DNA of 64,000 nucleotides from Eremothecium cymbalariae DBVPG#7215 (GCF_000235365.1 NC_016450.1:310001-374000); one strand, 5' to 3'; positions 1 through 10,025 are shown, counted from the first letter of the stretch. A program made the numbers and translations. The notes: generated from the sequence alone by a model not told the origin.

Positions 1-36
1 TGTGGAAATATGCGTTATATATACTTGCTATTAACT

Positions 37-990
37 TTAGCACGCTATCTTGTCACCATAGATGCCGAAAATGTATGCCAATCTGATAACAACCAAATCT
101 TTGGCCATTTTAATACTGTCCCTTGTCAAAACCATTTTAGAACCTCCAACTTCGTGCCAGGATATGGGAATCTCATGGATTACAATATTTTTTCGCAACG
201 CTAAGATGAGGATTTCAACGTCAAATATCCAGCCTTCTGTATGTAAGTAGGGGAAGATTTGTCGTACAGCATTTCTATCAAATAATTTAAAGCCACATTG
301 AGTATCACCTATCGACCTTATGCCAAATATGTAAACCAGCATATGCAACCCATACATCATAATGTTTCTTATAAACGACCGCTTAACAACAGCATCTGTA
401 TTAAGCATGTGTGATCTCGATCCTATGGCTATTGAACCATTTTTATTACCCGTCTCTTTCATTGCGTCTAACAACTTTTCAACATCGCTGAATTTACTAG
501 CACCATCCGCGTCTGCAAACAACCCATACTTGCCTCTAATATGTAACATCCCATGCCTCACTGCCCCTCCCTTACCCCTGTTCTCACTGAATTTAACCAC
601 CTTCAATTGGTCTGGTTTCAATTTAAACTTCTGCTTCGCTAATTTTAAACAGTACTCACTGGTATCATCCTGTGAACCATCATCAACAATTAAAATCTCC
701 CACTTATCAGGAAAACTCTCTTCCAAATACTCAACCGCCTCCGTTAACATCACCGAAATCCTACCAGTCTCATTATAACTTGGCACAACAACAGACAACT
801 CAATATCTTCACTTCCTTCCCCATCCTCCATCACATATTTCAATTTACCACTTTTCAATTTGCTCTTTGCTGATGTCGTATAATACACTAACTCCTCAGG
901 ATACGCTTGTCTAGGTGTATTGGAAAACAGATACACTACCAGATATACCGCAAGAACAGGACCCAGCAGGAAAGCAACAAATACAGACAT
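37..990 (-). CDS. ALG5: Dolichyl-phosphate beta-glucosyltransferase
   Basis: Transfers glucose from UDP-glucose to dolichyl phosphate at the ER membrane, making the donor for the glucosyl steps of N-glycan precursor assembly (family knowledge). The 317-residue product, close to the usual length of about 330, opens with a hydrophobic signal anchor (residues 3-22). A family-2 glycosyltransferase fold follows: SVVVPSYNE at 66-74, VDDGS at 102-106, a DADGA metal-binding type motif at 160-164 and GDTQCGF at 228-234. The ATG at 988-990 places the anchor at the extreme N-terminus, as in the family. It is transcribed in the same direction as SPT21 upstream. Identity is judged from motifs and from position beside NEW1. 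Confidence 0.95.
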   Translation of the reverse strand: MSVFVAFLLGPVLAVYLVVYLFSNTPRQAYPEELVYYTTSAKSKLKSGKLKYVMEDGEGSEDIELSVVVPSYNETGRISVMLTEAVEYLEESFPDKWEILIVDDGSQDDTSEYCLKLAKQKFKLKPDQLKVVKFSENRGKGGAVRHGMLHIRGKYGLFADADGASKFSDVEKLLDAMKETGNKNGSIAIGSRSHMLNTDAVVKRSFIRNIMMYGLHMLVYIFGIRSIGDTQCGFKLFDRNAVRQIFPYLHTEGWIFDVEILILALRKNIVIHEIPISWHEVGGSKMVLTRDSIKMAKDLVVIRLAYIFGIYGDKIAC

Positions 991-1411
991 TACCCAACTG
1001 ACTTCGGATACAACAATCCAGATAATCTGACCTTCCTGAAAAACCTTTCTACTTATACGGAAACACCAAAGTGTTGATGAGTCTGTGGTGAGTTAATCCA
1101 GCGCACAATTGGCAGTTGTAAATAGCCACGTTGGTTCTGCTCTTTGTTTTTCTTGTTATCGTCAGCCTTGTACTTGACAATTTAAAGGTCTATCACATAA
1201 GATCACGAAATCACCCTTGCACCACCTCAGAGAATCAAAAGACAGAAGGAAGGTTTTATGTAATAATAGTACACCGTTGTTCCATTGGAGAAGCTTTATA
1301 TGCTAAGTATCTATTATATATGCAATATAATCTCTTTCGAGTGCGTTAGACCCAGTTTTAGCTGCCAGGGGAGCTATAGACGTTTTCTTTTTCGTAATAT
1401 GATTAACATCA
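991..1411. other. Intergenic ALG5/SPT21
   Basis: About 420 bases between two minus-strand genes, expected to hold the SPT21 terminator and the ALG5 promoter. A 72-codon open frame on the plus strand (1131-1349) lacks family features. I see no RNA gene or repeat. Confidence 0.6.
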
Positions 1412-3682
1412 TTAGATTCTATATGTTGATGGGGTAGAGTTATGGTTATTCGGTATCTTAACCATCGCAAACTCATCTGCCGCCACGTAGCTGGTATCTG
1501 GGGGATCGTCGTAAACCTCTTTAGCTGAATCTTCTTTGTAAGACAAAAACATGGATGTGGGGGACGAGGGCATGGTTCTACGTTTTTTCATTGATTCCAA
1601 GTTCTCTTCATCGTCGTCATAGTCAGAAGTTACATCATCAGAGGACGAGCGTTTGCTACCACAGGCGGCGGTGCTGTTTGGAACGGTGTCCGCAGCTGTG
1701 GCGGGGTTTGTACCTGGCGTAGTTTCTGGCACGCGGAGTGCGGCGCCGCTTACTTCCATTGAGCTTATATCCTCAATGCCTTCATCTCCGATGTCTTCAT
1801 CAGCGGGTGTGTTGTTCCCCTGTATATTATTTTTGCCCTTGATGAGCAGTGGCAATCTTTTCAATTGATCGGCGCAACTGACGAATTTCGAGGGTTGGTT
1901 GAACCTAGGTTCTAGGTCCAAGAGAGGCATTGATAGTGTGTCTATTGGGGATGTGCGATCTGTGTCGCTGATGGATTCGTTTGCCAGAACTGCTGCTGCT
2001 GCAGTTTTCCTGATAGCTGAGGAGCCAGCTGTACCACCGCTAGTTTCATGCTGCACGATTTCTGCTTGCACTAACTCATGTTCACGCTCGTTATCATTTT
2101 CATTTTCATCTTCAATGGGGATTGTGTTGCATGTGTTGACATCTCTTGGCGTAGCAAATAACCCTTGGAACCATTCATCCTCTGAGTGCTTCATGTTTTC
2201 CAAGTCCAAGTTAAAAAAGGCATCGAGATCGCTGGTAAGCAACTGGTGGGATGTTAAAGAACCAGTAGCCGGTGGGACATTTTCCTTGTTGTTTTGATTT
2301 ATCGATGGACTGTCATTTTGTGCTTCTAGCTCGAAAAGTTCATTACCCTTACTCTGCTGCTGTGATAAATAGTCTTGCAGGTTGGACTCCCCGCTTAGAA
2401 TTCTGAACTCCTTGGACGCATGGTCCAACTTTGAATTTAACACTGTAAGCGATGAAGACCCAACTACAGTAGAATTCCCATCAATTGTGACATTTGTAGA
2501 TTCACTATTGCGTCTTGATGTCTGCGCCTTAATTGTTGCTTTACTAGTAGTCTTTTTAGAGCTGCTCAAACTGCCATTGGCGGAAGCACCGGACGAGGAA
2601 GATGCTTGCACTGATATTGACTTACTCTGGAGCCCCTTCTTGGATTTCGGCTTGTTCATAAAATCAAACCTCTTGCTGATTGAATCATCAACCTTGAACT
2701 TAGATACCGTTGTGTCATGTTGCAATGAGGTGACCTGGTAGGTTGGTTTCCGATCCTGTATAACCCCGGACTGCTGCAGAAATTGTTGATTCGAGAGTTG
2801 CTCTTTGTTCCTATCTGCCATGTAGATTTTGTGAGCGATTGTTCCTCCACGTATCCCGCTGGCTTTAGGGTGATCCCAGATGGGCAGCGACTGCGTTCTA
2901 AACGCCTTGGGTGCCGGCATTGGGTTTGTATCACGTTTCCTGTACTTGCCAGTCGCACACGCGACACCAGCGGGTGTGCCCGCTGTCATCTTTTTCGACA
3001 TCGTGGTATTACTACCCACCACCGCCATGTTTGAATTTATTCTTTTTGCTGGATATGGTTTACTTATGCTGGATCTTCGTGAATTCGACCTTGTGATCAC
3101 CTTAGAGAATCGCATCTTCACCTCTAATGTTTCCTCTGGAGTTTTCCTCGCCTTGGCTGATGCAGCTGAACTGGATCGCGTAAGCAAAGACGTAAAATTC
3201 GTACATATACGCCCTATAACAAGCGGTACGTCCTCTACACGGTCTCCAGTCCCATTGCTCCCATCATCCATACCGCCGTTCGTTCCTCCTCCGCCACCCT
3301 CCGTCTCCGCTCCGCCACCTCCTCCACCACTTCGTAGCCTCGACAGCAACCCCAAGCTTACAAACGGCTCGTCCGCCTCCACAACATCTTTAAAATAAAC
3401 ATTGTAATCACTGTTGGTCATCATTGAACCCCCACTCCCATCTGGCGGAAACAACTCCGGCGAACTCTTGTACACCTCGTTGAGCACATGTACCACCTCC
3501 ACAACACCAATCCTAAATGCACACTTCGAAGGCGAAGAATTAGATGGCACCATCTCAACGCGTACCGGCAAATCTTGTTTACTCCTAGTAAGGAACGAAT
3601 TCGACTCATTATCCACCGTGTACAGTATCTTCACAGACATCTCAATGTACGCCTCCTGCTGGTTTCCACTCATCTCTTCCAT
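1412..3682 (-). CDS. SPT21: Histone-gene transcription cofactor Spt21
   Basis: In S. cerevisiae Spt21 works with Spt10 to drive histone gene transcription in S phase, and also affects silencing (family knowledge). The 756-residue product matches the usual length of about 758. Its N-terminal 150 residues form the conserved part, starting MSVKILYTVDNESNSFLTRS after a short leader, with the stretch DYNVYFKDVVEADEPFVSLG near residue 93. A glycine-rich insert follows near 120-140, then a long Ser/Thr/Asn-rich, largely disordered region with basic patches, and an acidic Ser-Asp segment near the C-terminus. The ATG at 3680-3682 is used; a second ATG three codons on (3671-3673) is equally possible. 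MCB and SCB sites upstream fit cell-cycle control. Position next to NEW1 and FPY1 supports the call. Confidence 0.85.
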   Translation of the reverse strand: MEEMSGNQQEAYIEMSVKILYTVDNESNSFLTRSKQDLPVRVEMVPSNSSPSKCAFRIGVVEVVHVLNEVYKSSPELFPPDGSGGSMMTNSDYNVYFKDVVEADEPFVSLGLLSRLRSGGGGGGAETEGGGGGTNGGMDDGSNGTGDRVEDVPLVIGRICTNFTSLLTRSSSAASAKARKTPEETLEVKMRFSKVITRSNSRRSSISKPYPAKRINSNMAVVGSNTTMSKKMTAGTPAGVACATGKYRKRDTNPMPAPKAFRTQSLPIWDHPKASGIRGGTIAHKIYMADRNKEQLSNQQFLQQSGVIQDRKPTYQVTSLQHDTTVSKFKVDDSISKRFDFMNKPKSKKGLQSKSISVQASSSSGASANGSLSSSKKTTSKATIKAQTSRRNSESTNVTIDGNSTVVGSSSLTVLNSKLDHASKEFRILSGESNLQDYLSQQQSKGNELFELEAQNDSPSINQNNKENVPPATGSLTSHQLLTSDLDAFFNLDLENMKHSEDEWFQGLFATPRDVNTCNTIPIEDENENDNEREHELVQAEIVQHETSGGTAGSSAIRKTAAAAVLANESISDTDRTSPIDTLSMPLLDLEPRFNQPSKFVSCADQLKRLPLLIKGKNNIQGNNTPADEDIGDEGIEDISSMEVSGAALRVPETTPGTNPATAADTVPNSTAACGSKRSSSDDVTSDYDDDEENLESMKKRRTMPSSPTSMFLSYKEDSAKEVYDDPPDTSYVAADEFAMVKIPNNHNSTPSTYRI

Positions 3683-3798
3683 TTATCTAACCCAACAAAA
3701 AACGCCCTCAATTCCAACCTAAATCCAAATATCTCTAACGCTCTCCTGTTTAACCGTTCACTGCCTAGTTCCCCAACCTCTTTCTAGTGACCCACAAG

Positions 3799-3801
<3 letters not shown>

Positions 3802-3835
<34 letters not shown>
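3802..3835. repeat. (AT)17 microsatellite
   Basis: Thirty-four bases of uninterrupted AT dinucleotide about 120 bases upstream of the SPT21 start. It is probably length-variable and also gives a TATA-rich stretch. Open frames encoding alternating Tyr-Ile across it are artefacts of the repeat. Confidence 0.97.
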
Positions 3836-3837
<2 letters not shown>

Positions 3838-4093
3838 AGAGAACAAGACTTAGAATTATTCCTATTACCAACAAAAAAGAAATTAGCCAATCTAAACCAA
3901 CTCGAACCACCAAAAACCCTTTCAGAAAATGATGCCTGTCCTTCCAACGAGAAAACTTTCGCAAAATATCAATCTAAGATCTCTTCTAGTTCTACCGCTG
4001 TCCGCTAATAATCTTCTATTTACACTTATAACCTTCCCTATATATTCCCATGGTCTTGAACTACCGTTCTTTCACCTGGCCATAAGGCTAATG

Positions 4094-4126
4094 ACGCGTC
4101 ACATACGCGAAATTCCACTGACGCGT
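4094..4126. promoter_or_regulatory. MCB-SCB-MCB cluster upstream of SPT21
   Basis: Two perfect ACGCGT boxes (4094-4099 and 4121-4126) flank a CGCGAAA box (4106-4112). These are the consensus sites of the yeast G1/S factors MBF and SBF. The cluster lies about 410 bases upstream of SPT21 and about 680 bases upstream of NEW1. SPT21 mRNA is cell-cycle regulated in S. cerevisiae, so I infer that SPT21 is the target. Binding itself is not shown by the sequence. Confidence 0.6.
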
Positions 4127-4526
4127 TTCCCATACTCGACTCTGCAATATAGGGCTACTCGAAGGGCCATCGTGGAACACCCATTATTGGATGCAGTGTA
4201 GTGCCAGATCGCCAAATTGGCGTGGGGGAACCCGGGACAACGGTCTTGCGAGCATATATGCACAGGTTTATACGGTGATCGTTTGCACGACTGCGTCTGG
4301 TGCAGGAGAAGAGCTTCAGTAGCTTCGCTGCTGAAGCAGATTGGTGGTCTGTCGACGGCAGATTGGCGCACAGCACGGGGGCGGAGAGGTCGTGAGGGAC
4401 AGATATGGACAAGAGGTTGTTCCGGAGAGGTAGGAGGTGCGGCATTACAGGCGTTCTGCCAAGCGGGAGGGAAATGCTAGGGCAGGGGTTCTGGAAAAGA
4501 AGGGAGACAGGTGGGAGTCGGGGTGT

Positions 4527-4555
4527 TGCTGCTGCTGCTGCCAGCAGCAGCAGCA
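4527..4555. repeat. CTG/CAG quasi-palindrome
   Basis: Fourteen-base arms of CTG and CAG triplets (4527-4540 and 4542-4555) are perfect inverted copies separated by one base. The sequence could extrude a hairpin on either strand. It is non-coding and lies about 250 bases upstream of NEW1. Confidence 0.9.
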
Positions 4556-4801
4556 GTGGCAAGGCATCTGTTGGATGGGTTTCTACAAACGTAGTGGGTT
4601 TCTGTTCTATCCATGGATTGCAGAAAAAGCAATTAAAGACGGTGCACTTTGGTGAAATTTTTTTTTTTCAGTGGAGATGAGTTGAAAAGTATAAAATATT
4701 AATTCTTATTGTTAGTGTTGGTTTGAGTAAAAAGGGTATCTGTTGCTGCTGTTTGTTTGTGTGAGTTTGGGATCCTTCTAGATTGCAATATAGATATAAA
4801 G

Positions 4802-7800
4802 ATGGCGCCCAAGAAGTTTCAGTCTCTCGATAGATTTATTGAGCAGCAAGGACCGGATCCTAACCTTGTTCCTTCATCATTTGGAGGGTATTATGCCAAA
4901 ACCGATAGTGGGCCTTTTGGACAGCTGAAGCAGGATCAAGGGCGTAAGAATTGGAATCAAGGGACTTCATATGCGCCGAGTGGCGCGCATTATGGGTATA
5001 ACTACCAGGGTGGTTATCAAGGATACCAGGGGAACCAAGGATACCAGGGAACTCCTAACAAGAGGCGTGACGCTTCCAATTTGAATAGCCCCGATGGGTC
5101 TTCTTGTCCGACCCCTTCTCGGTCAACCACATCATTAACAACGCTAAACAATAGCCTGGCCGAGTTGGCTGTGTCACCGGTATCGAAACACTGGGAAGCG
5201 TTGAAAATGGCGCATACGATAGGCGATGCAAAGAAAACTATCGATGCGTTAGTCGAGGAGTTCAATAAGGAAGGGGCATCTGCTAGGGACATTGAGAACT
5301 GGGATTTGGTTGAAGTGATGTCGAAATTAATAAAACCGAAGACTCCAAGTATTCTCCGTGAGTCTGTGATGCTATTGATTAGCAAGCTCGCATCTATGTT
5401 TGCAGGCAGTGGGTGCCAGGAGTGCTATTTGTTGCCGCTGGTAGCGTTGGCGCTTGATGGTCTGGCTGAGAAGGATACCACGGTGAGATTGGCAGCACAA
5501 AATGCTGTGTCACAACTGTACGCTGCGTTCTCTTTGGAAGCCTGGACTACTGTTTTGTTGCCTGCTGTACTGAACTACTTGAGCTCAGGTGCGAGATGGC
5601 AATCTAAGTTGGCTGCTTTGCAACTGGTAGACAACATCAGAGAGGATGCGCCAAACGATATGCTCGAATTAACATTTAAGGATTCTATTCCAGTATTGAC
5701 GGATATCGCCACTGATTTCAAGCCGGAACTGGCGAAGCAGGGTTCTAGTTCATTGCTGGAGTTCATCTCCGTTCTAGATAACCTTGACTTACAACCTCGT
5801 TACAAGATAATTTCGAATACTCTGCAGGATCCGAAGCTGGTCCCTGAAAGTGTGAAATCATTATCCAGCGTTACTTTTGTTGCCGAGGTCACGGAACCTG
5901 CTTTGGCCATTCTCTGTCCCATTTTAAATAGATCTTTAAGTTTGTCTTCTTCATCCCAGGAACAGTTGCGTCAGACTGTTATAGTAATCGAGAATCTGAC
6001 CAGATTGGTGAATAACCGTATTGAGATAGAAAGCTTTATTCCTCAACTCCTTCCAGGAGTAAAAAAGGTTTTTGAAACGGCTTCAGAACCAGAAGTCCGT
6101 GAACTAGCAGAGAAGGCTCTTGCCGTCTTGGGCGAAAATGATACTCAGCATAGAGACAGTTTCCCTGGTAGAATTACGCTGCAACAGGGTGAGAAATTTT
6201 TTAAGGATGCGGTGGTTAAGTTAGATCATCAAAAGGATATCTCTGCTCCAGAAATTGATTACCTTACTTCCGTATTGACTGGTCTAGCAAATGTTAATGA
6301 TTGGAAGAGGTTGGAGGGGCTACTTGTGAAGGTTTTCGGTGAAGAAAACAAGGAGAGCATCCAGTCTAGCTTTATCCACGAATTGAGGCTAATGTTTCAC
6401 CAAGAAGTTGAAAACAGTGATAAGGATGAGGGTATAGAAATTGTGAATACCGATTTCTCTCTTGCCTACGGATCCCGAATGCTGTTAAACAAAACCACCT
6501 TAAGGCTACTAAAAGGTCACCGCTATGGTCTGTGCGGTAGAAACGGGGCTGGTAAATCGACATTGATGAGATCGATTTCTAATGGCCAACTAGAGGGGTT
6601 TCCTTCTCCAGACAAATTAAAGACTTGTTTTGTAGAAACTAGTTCGCAAGGAGAGGATGATGAATTGGATATAGTTTCCTTCTTAGCAGCGGATGATGTA
6701 TTGAAACATGCCTCTCGTAGAGATATTGTATCAGCCTTGGAGTCCGTTGGATTTGATGAATCCAGAATATCTAAACCCGTAAGTTCATTATCTGGAGGTT
6801 GGAAAATGAAGTTGCAGTTGACGAAGGCCATGTTGCAAAAAGCCGACATATTATTGTTAGATGAACCAACTAATCATTTAGACGTTGCCAACGTGAGGTG
6901 GTTAGAAGCATATTTGTTGCAGCAGTCAAACATCACATCATTGATTGTTTCTCACGATACAGGTTTCTTGGACCATGTTTGCACTGATATTATTCACTAT
7001 GAGAACAAAAAGTTGGTATACTATAAAGGTAATCTAGAATCATTTGTTCAACAGAAGCCAGAGGCTAAATCCTACTACACCTTGACTGATTCAAATGCTC
7101 AAATGCACTTCCCTTCTCCTGGTATCTTGACAGGTGTTAAATCTAATACTAGAGCGGTTGCCAAAATGACCGATGTAACGTTCTCCTATCAAGGTTCTGA
7201 TAAGCCCTCTCTAGCTAACGTTTCATGTTCCCTTTCCTTGTCATCTCGTGTCGCTATTATTGGTCCTAATGGGGCTGGTAAGTCAACTTTAATTAAGTTA
7301 TTGACTGGTGAGTTAGTTCCCTCATCTGGGAAGGTTGAAAAGCACCCGAACTTGCGTATTGGATATATTGCCCAACATGCTTTACAACATGTTAATGAGC
7401 ATCATGAAAAGACCGCTAATCAATATCTACAATGGAGATATAGGTTCGGAGATGACCGTGAGGTCTTGTTGAAGGAATCAAGAAAAATTTCATCAGATGA
7501 GGAAAGACTTATGATGGAAACAGAAATAGATGTGGGTGATGGCAGAGGCAAGAGACACATTGAAGCCATTGTCGGAAGACAAAAGCTAAAGAAGTCATTC
7601 CAATATGAAATTAAGTGGAAGTGGTGGAAACCCAAGTACAATTCTTGGGTTCCTAAGGAAGTTCTTCTGACACATGGCTTTGAGAAATTGGTGCAGAAGT
7701 TCGATGATCATGAAGCTTCTAGAGAAGGCTTGGGTTATCGTGAGTTGGTACCTAGCGTGATCACAAAGCATTTTGATGATGTTGGACTGGATGCTGAAAT

Positions 7801-8317
7801 AGCAAATCATACGCCTCTTGGGTCTCTATCAGGGGGACAGTTAGTCAAGGTCGTTATTGCAGGTGCTATGTGGAATAATCCGCATTTATTGGTTCTTGAT
7901 GAGCCTACAAATTATTTAGATAGAGATTCTTTAGGTGCACTAGCAATTGCAATCCGTGAATGGGCTGGTGGTGTAGTCATGATCTCGCACAGCACTGAGT
8001 TTGTTGGCGCCTTGTGCCCTGAACAATGGGTAATAGAAAATGGTACTATGATCCAAAAAGGGGTACAGCATGTTGATCAGACTAAGTTTGAAGATGGCGG
8101 TAACGCCAATGCTGTGGGTTTGAACGTTGCCAAGCCTGAGGATGACGATTCACCGGCCAACATTAAGGTTAAAAGGAGAAAGAAGAGAATGACAAGAAAT
8201 GAAAAGAAGGCACAGGCCGAACGTCGTCGCTTACGTTACTTAGAATGGTTGTCTTCTGACAAGGGCACGCCTAAGCCTGTGGACACTGACGATGAGGATG
8301 GGAGTGACGAGGAGTAA
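4802..8317 (+). CDS. NEW1: ABC-F/eEF3-like translation factor New1
   Basis: A ribosome-associated ATPase related to eEF3, needed for efficient termination or recycling at some C-terminal codons and for cold growth in S. cerevisiae (family knowledge). The ATG at 4802 gives 1171 residues (family about 1196); longer versions begin at a TTG. Residues about 40-90 form a Tyr-Gln-Asn-Gly prion-like stretch with NYQGGYQGYQG-type repeats. HEAT-like helices follow (about 120-440). Two ABC cassettes come next: Walker A GRNGAGKST near 578, LSGGW near 663 and LLLDEPTNHLD near 685; then GPNGAGKST near 820, LSGGQ near 1009 and LVLDEPTNYLD near 1032. The eEF3-type chromodomain insertion, rich in Trp and Lys, lies near 935 inside the second cassette. 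The tail is basic then acidic. The prion-like domain separates it from true eEF3. Confidence 0.95.
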   Translation: MAPKKFQSLDRFIEQQGPDPNLVPSSFGGYYAKTDSGPFGQLKQDQGRKNWNQGTSYAPSGAHYGYNYQGGYQGYQGNQGYQGTPNKRRDASNLNSPDGSSCPTPSRSTTSLTTLNNSLAELAVSPVSKHWEALKMAHTIGDAKKTIDALVEEFNKEGASARDIENWDLVEVMSKLIKPKTPSILRESVMLLISKLASMFAGSGCQECYLLPLVALALDGLAEKDTTVRLAAQNAVSQLYAAFSLEAWTTVLLPAVLNYLSSGARWQSKLAALQLVDNIREDAPNDMLELTFKDSIPVLTDIATDFKPELAKQGSSSLLEFISVLDNLDLQPRYKIISNTLQDPKLVPESVKSLSSVTFVAEVTEPALAILCPILNRSLSLSSSSQEQLRQTVIVIENLTRLVNNRIEIESFIPQLLPGVKKVFETASEPEVRELAEKALAVLGENDTQHRDSFPGRITLQQGEKFFKDAVVKLDHQKDISAPEIDYLTSVLTGLANVNDWKRLEGLLVKVFGEENKESIQSSFIHELRLMFHQEVENSDKDEGIEIVNTDFSLAYGSRMLLNKTTLRLLKGHRYGLCGRNGAGKSTLMRSISNGQLEGFPSPDKLKTCFVETSSQGEDDELDIVSFLAADDVLKHASRRDIVSALESVGFDESRISKPVSSLSGGWKMKLQLTKAMLQKADILLLDEPTNHLDVANVRWLEAYLLQQSNITSLIVSHDTGFLDHVCTDIIHYENKKLVYYKGNLESFVQQKPEAKSYYTLTDSNAQMHFPSPGILTGVKSNTRAVAKMTDVTFSYQGSDKPSLANVSCSLSLSSRVAIIGPNGAGKSTLIKLLTGELVPSSGKVEKHPNLRIGYIAQHALQHVNEHHEKTANQYLQWRYRFGDDREVLLKESRKISSDEERLMMETEIDVGDGRGKRHIEAIVGRQKLKKSFQYEIKWKWWKPKYNSWVPKEVLLTHGFEKLVQKFDDHEASREGLGYRELVPSVITKHFDDVGLDAEIANHTPLGSLSGGQLVKVVIAGAMWNNPHLLVLDEPTNYLDRDSLGALAIAIREWAGGVVMISHSTEFVGALCPEQWVIENGTMIQKGVQHVDQTKFEDGGNANAVGLNVAKPEDDDSPANIKVKRRKKRMTRNEKKAQAERRRLRYLEWLSSDKGTPKPVDTDDEDGSDEE

Positions 8318-8451
8318 TCTCCAGCATAATTGTAGTCTCCTCCACTCCCTCATATTCTCCAGTATTTTTTTCTAAAAGGCAAAGCGGAAGGCCGGGCTTC
8401 ACTTTGCCCCTTAAAATAATAAGCTATTATGTAGTAACAAATGGATATAAC

Positions 8452-9282
8452 TTACTCAGCCGCAGCTCTAGTTTCCGAATACTTACTTTCTTCTTCTTCT
8501 GAGATCTCTGTCCCATCAAGGGACTTAGCCGTTCTAGCGGCGAGCGACCTCAAAAATTCATCGTCCTTCTGACTTCCAGAAATACTAACAGTATTAAACC
8601 CCATTCCATAATGTGGGTATGAACCAATGTTTATATCTGGACACACTTTGTATGCCTCCTCCTGAATTGCACGTAAGTAAGATGATATCGCAGACTCTCT
8701 GCGTGCCGTCTTAACGAAATAACGTTTGAAAGAACTACCCCCTTCGAGATCTATATTATAAGTTTCTTTCCACACTGCCGTCATAGCCTCCACAAGTCGC
8801 TCAAATAATTGCGGTATCCCAGGCAATATATAAACCTGCTTATTAATAGAACACACTGGAACCCATAGATTATCAAAAACATAGTAATTGTGAACATTAT
8901 CTCCAAATGGCAGAGTCGCCATACGATAATAATCTTTTAGTGCTTCCCCAGAATGAAGAGACTCAGGGTTCGATAATCTCCTCATACGCTCTTGACACTC
9001 TAGATTAAGCTTCACTGGTAGACCAAAACTCTCCGCTATTGACTCGTATGTTATATCGTCATGCGTAGGCCCTATCCCACCTGAAGTAACTATTAGATCA
9101 TAATTATTCCGAACCCTTTTTAAAGTCTCTATGATCTGTTCTTTGCTGTCTCCAATTGTGACTATTTCCTTCAATGATATTCCTGACCGATAGCAGTACT
9201 TCGCAAAGAACCTACAGTTGGTATCTGTAATCTTGCTGTTGAGAACCTCATCTGCTATTATAACAATACAAGCTGTTGGCAT
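8452..9282 (-). CDS. FPY1: FAD pyrophosphatase, MoaB/Mog-like domain
   Basis: The homologue YMR178W hydrolyses FAD to FMN and AMP (family knowledge). I chose the ATG at 9282, giving 276 residues that begin MPTACIVIIADEVLN, matching the family start and its usual length of about 274. An in-frame ATG at 9354 would add 24 residues rich in Arg and Leu, which could act as a mitochondrial presequence, so two protein forms are possible. The molybdopterin-binding-type fold shows TSGGIGPTHDD followed by TYESIAESFG, the hallmark of the MoCF_biosynth family. It is convergent with NEW1 (134-base gap) and divergent from the YPL225W homologue. Confidence 0.85.
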   Translation of the reverse strand: MPTACIVIIADEVLNSKITDTNCRFFAKYCYRSGISLKEIVTIGDSKEQIIETLKRVRNNYDLIVTSGGIGPTHDDITYESIAESFGLPVKLNLECQERMRRLSNPESLHSGEALKDYYRMATLPFGDNVHNYYVFDNLWVPVCSINKQVYILPGIPQLFERLVEAMTAVWKETYNIDLEGGSSFKRYFVKTARRESAISSYLRAIQEEAYKVCPDINIGSYPHYGMGFNTVSISGSQKDDEFLRSLAARTAKSLDGTEISEEEESKYSETRAAAE

Positions 9283-9584
9283 ATTTAATACGCTTGCCCT
9301 CGTAATGCGCCTCAATCTCAAACCACAATTTACCGTGTTTCTTAAAACCAGCATAAGAATAGGCCAAATGCTAAACTTATGCTATACAGCGTTGTTTAAC
9401 TAACCAATTTAATAGTTAGTTTTGTTTTACAACCCAAACTAAAATGGTGCACTGGTGATTGGGTGTTTAAACGTTTCCAGACTTCAAAATTTTTTTTCAA
9501 ATTTAATCAACGATTTGATGCAAGTCATCTCATTTCAATAGGACCAAGATATCCGGGAGAAAGACCGTATTTTAATTGTTCACT
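9283..9584. other. Divergent FPY1/YPL225W promoter
   Basis: About 300 bases, AT-rich near the YPL225W start. The first part may be coding if the upstream FPY1 ATG (9354) is used. I see no RNA gene or clear factor site. Confidence 0.5.
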
Positions 9585-10025
9585 ATGTCCGCATTCAATG
9601 CTGAAACTGCTGATAATTTGGAAGATATCGAAAAGCAATTTGCTGTTGTTGCTGTTGAGCAAGCGGAGACCTATTGGAGTTTGATCAATAAGATTCCAGG
9701 GTCGAAATTACGTTTAACGCAATATGACGATGAAATTTATGAGGCTTTTAAGAGCCATTTTCCAGAATATACAGATTTAGATAGATTGACCAAGTTTGAT
9801 GAGGCCGAACTCAAAACGAAAGAAGCCAAGGAGAGATGGCGGAAGTTTATTGCATTATTTGAGAAGAAAATCGATGACTTCAACTTTGGTACGTTGTTGA
9901 GAACTGATAGTACTAAGGAGTACGGTCAGTTTACTACTTGTTTTGCCGTTAGAATCCAATTTTACGCATTTGAGATTGCCAGAAACAAGAATGGTTTGAA
10001 CGATTGGGCTGTGGGTTGTAAATAG
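9585..10025 (+). CDS. CHP1: PBDC1-family eEF1A chaperone (YPL225W homologue)
   Basis: Homologue of yeast YPL225W, named Chp1 for a ribosome-bound chaperone that helps newly made eEF1A fold; human PBDC1 is in the same family (family knowledge; name from memory). The ATG at 9585 yields 146 residues, exactly the S. cerevisiae length, beginning MSAFNAETADNLEDIEKQF. Features are an acidic helical start, the conserved YDDEIYEAFKSHFPEY region near 50-65 and a compact C-terminal half ending NDWAVGCK. No signal or membrane segment is present. The preceding three codons from a TTG are not part of the gene. Position between FPY1/NEW1 and MMT matches the ancestral order. Confidence 0.88.
   Translation: MSAFNAETADNLEDIEKQFAVVAVEQAETYWSLINKIPGSKLRLTQYDDEIYEAFKSHFPEYTDLDRLTKFDEAELKTKEAKERWRKFIALFEKKIDDFNFGTLLRTDSTKEYGQFTTCFAVRIQFYAFEIARNKNGLNDWAVGCK

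Larger units (their letters stand above)
3683..4801. other. Divergent SPT21/NEW1 promoter region
   Basis: About 1.1 kb between divergently transcribed genes, long for this window. It holds an AT microsatellite, a cluster of MCB and SCB motifs and a CTG/CAG inverted repeat, each listed separately. Near NEW1 there is an RRPE-like T-tract (4653-4668) and a weak PAC-like GATGAG (4676-4681). Several open frames here have no protein-like composition. Confidence 0.6.

Noticed and set aside
3558..3563. Another ACGCGT box
   Set aside because: It lies inside the SPT21 coding region.
4757..4801. Upstream extension of NEW1
   Set aside because: It opens with a TTG; the ATG at 4802 matches the family start. 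The same logic moved the starts of CHP1, DDR48, the 25.9 kb gene, FLC, PCL10, CBP3 and THI6.
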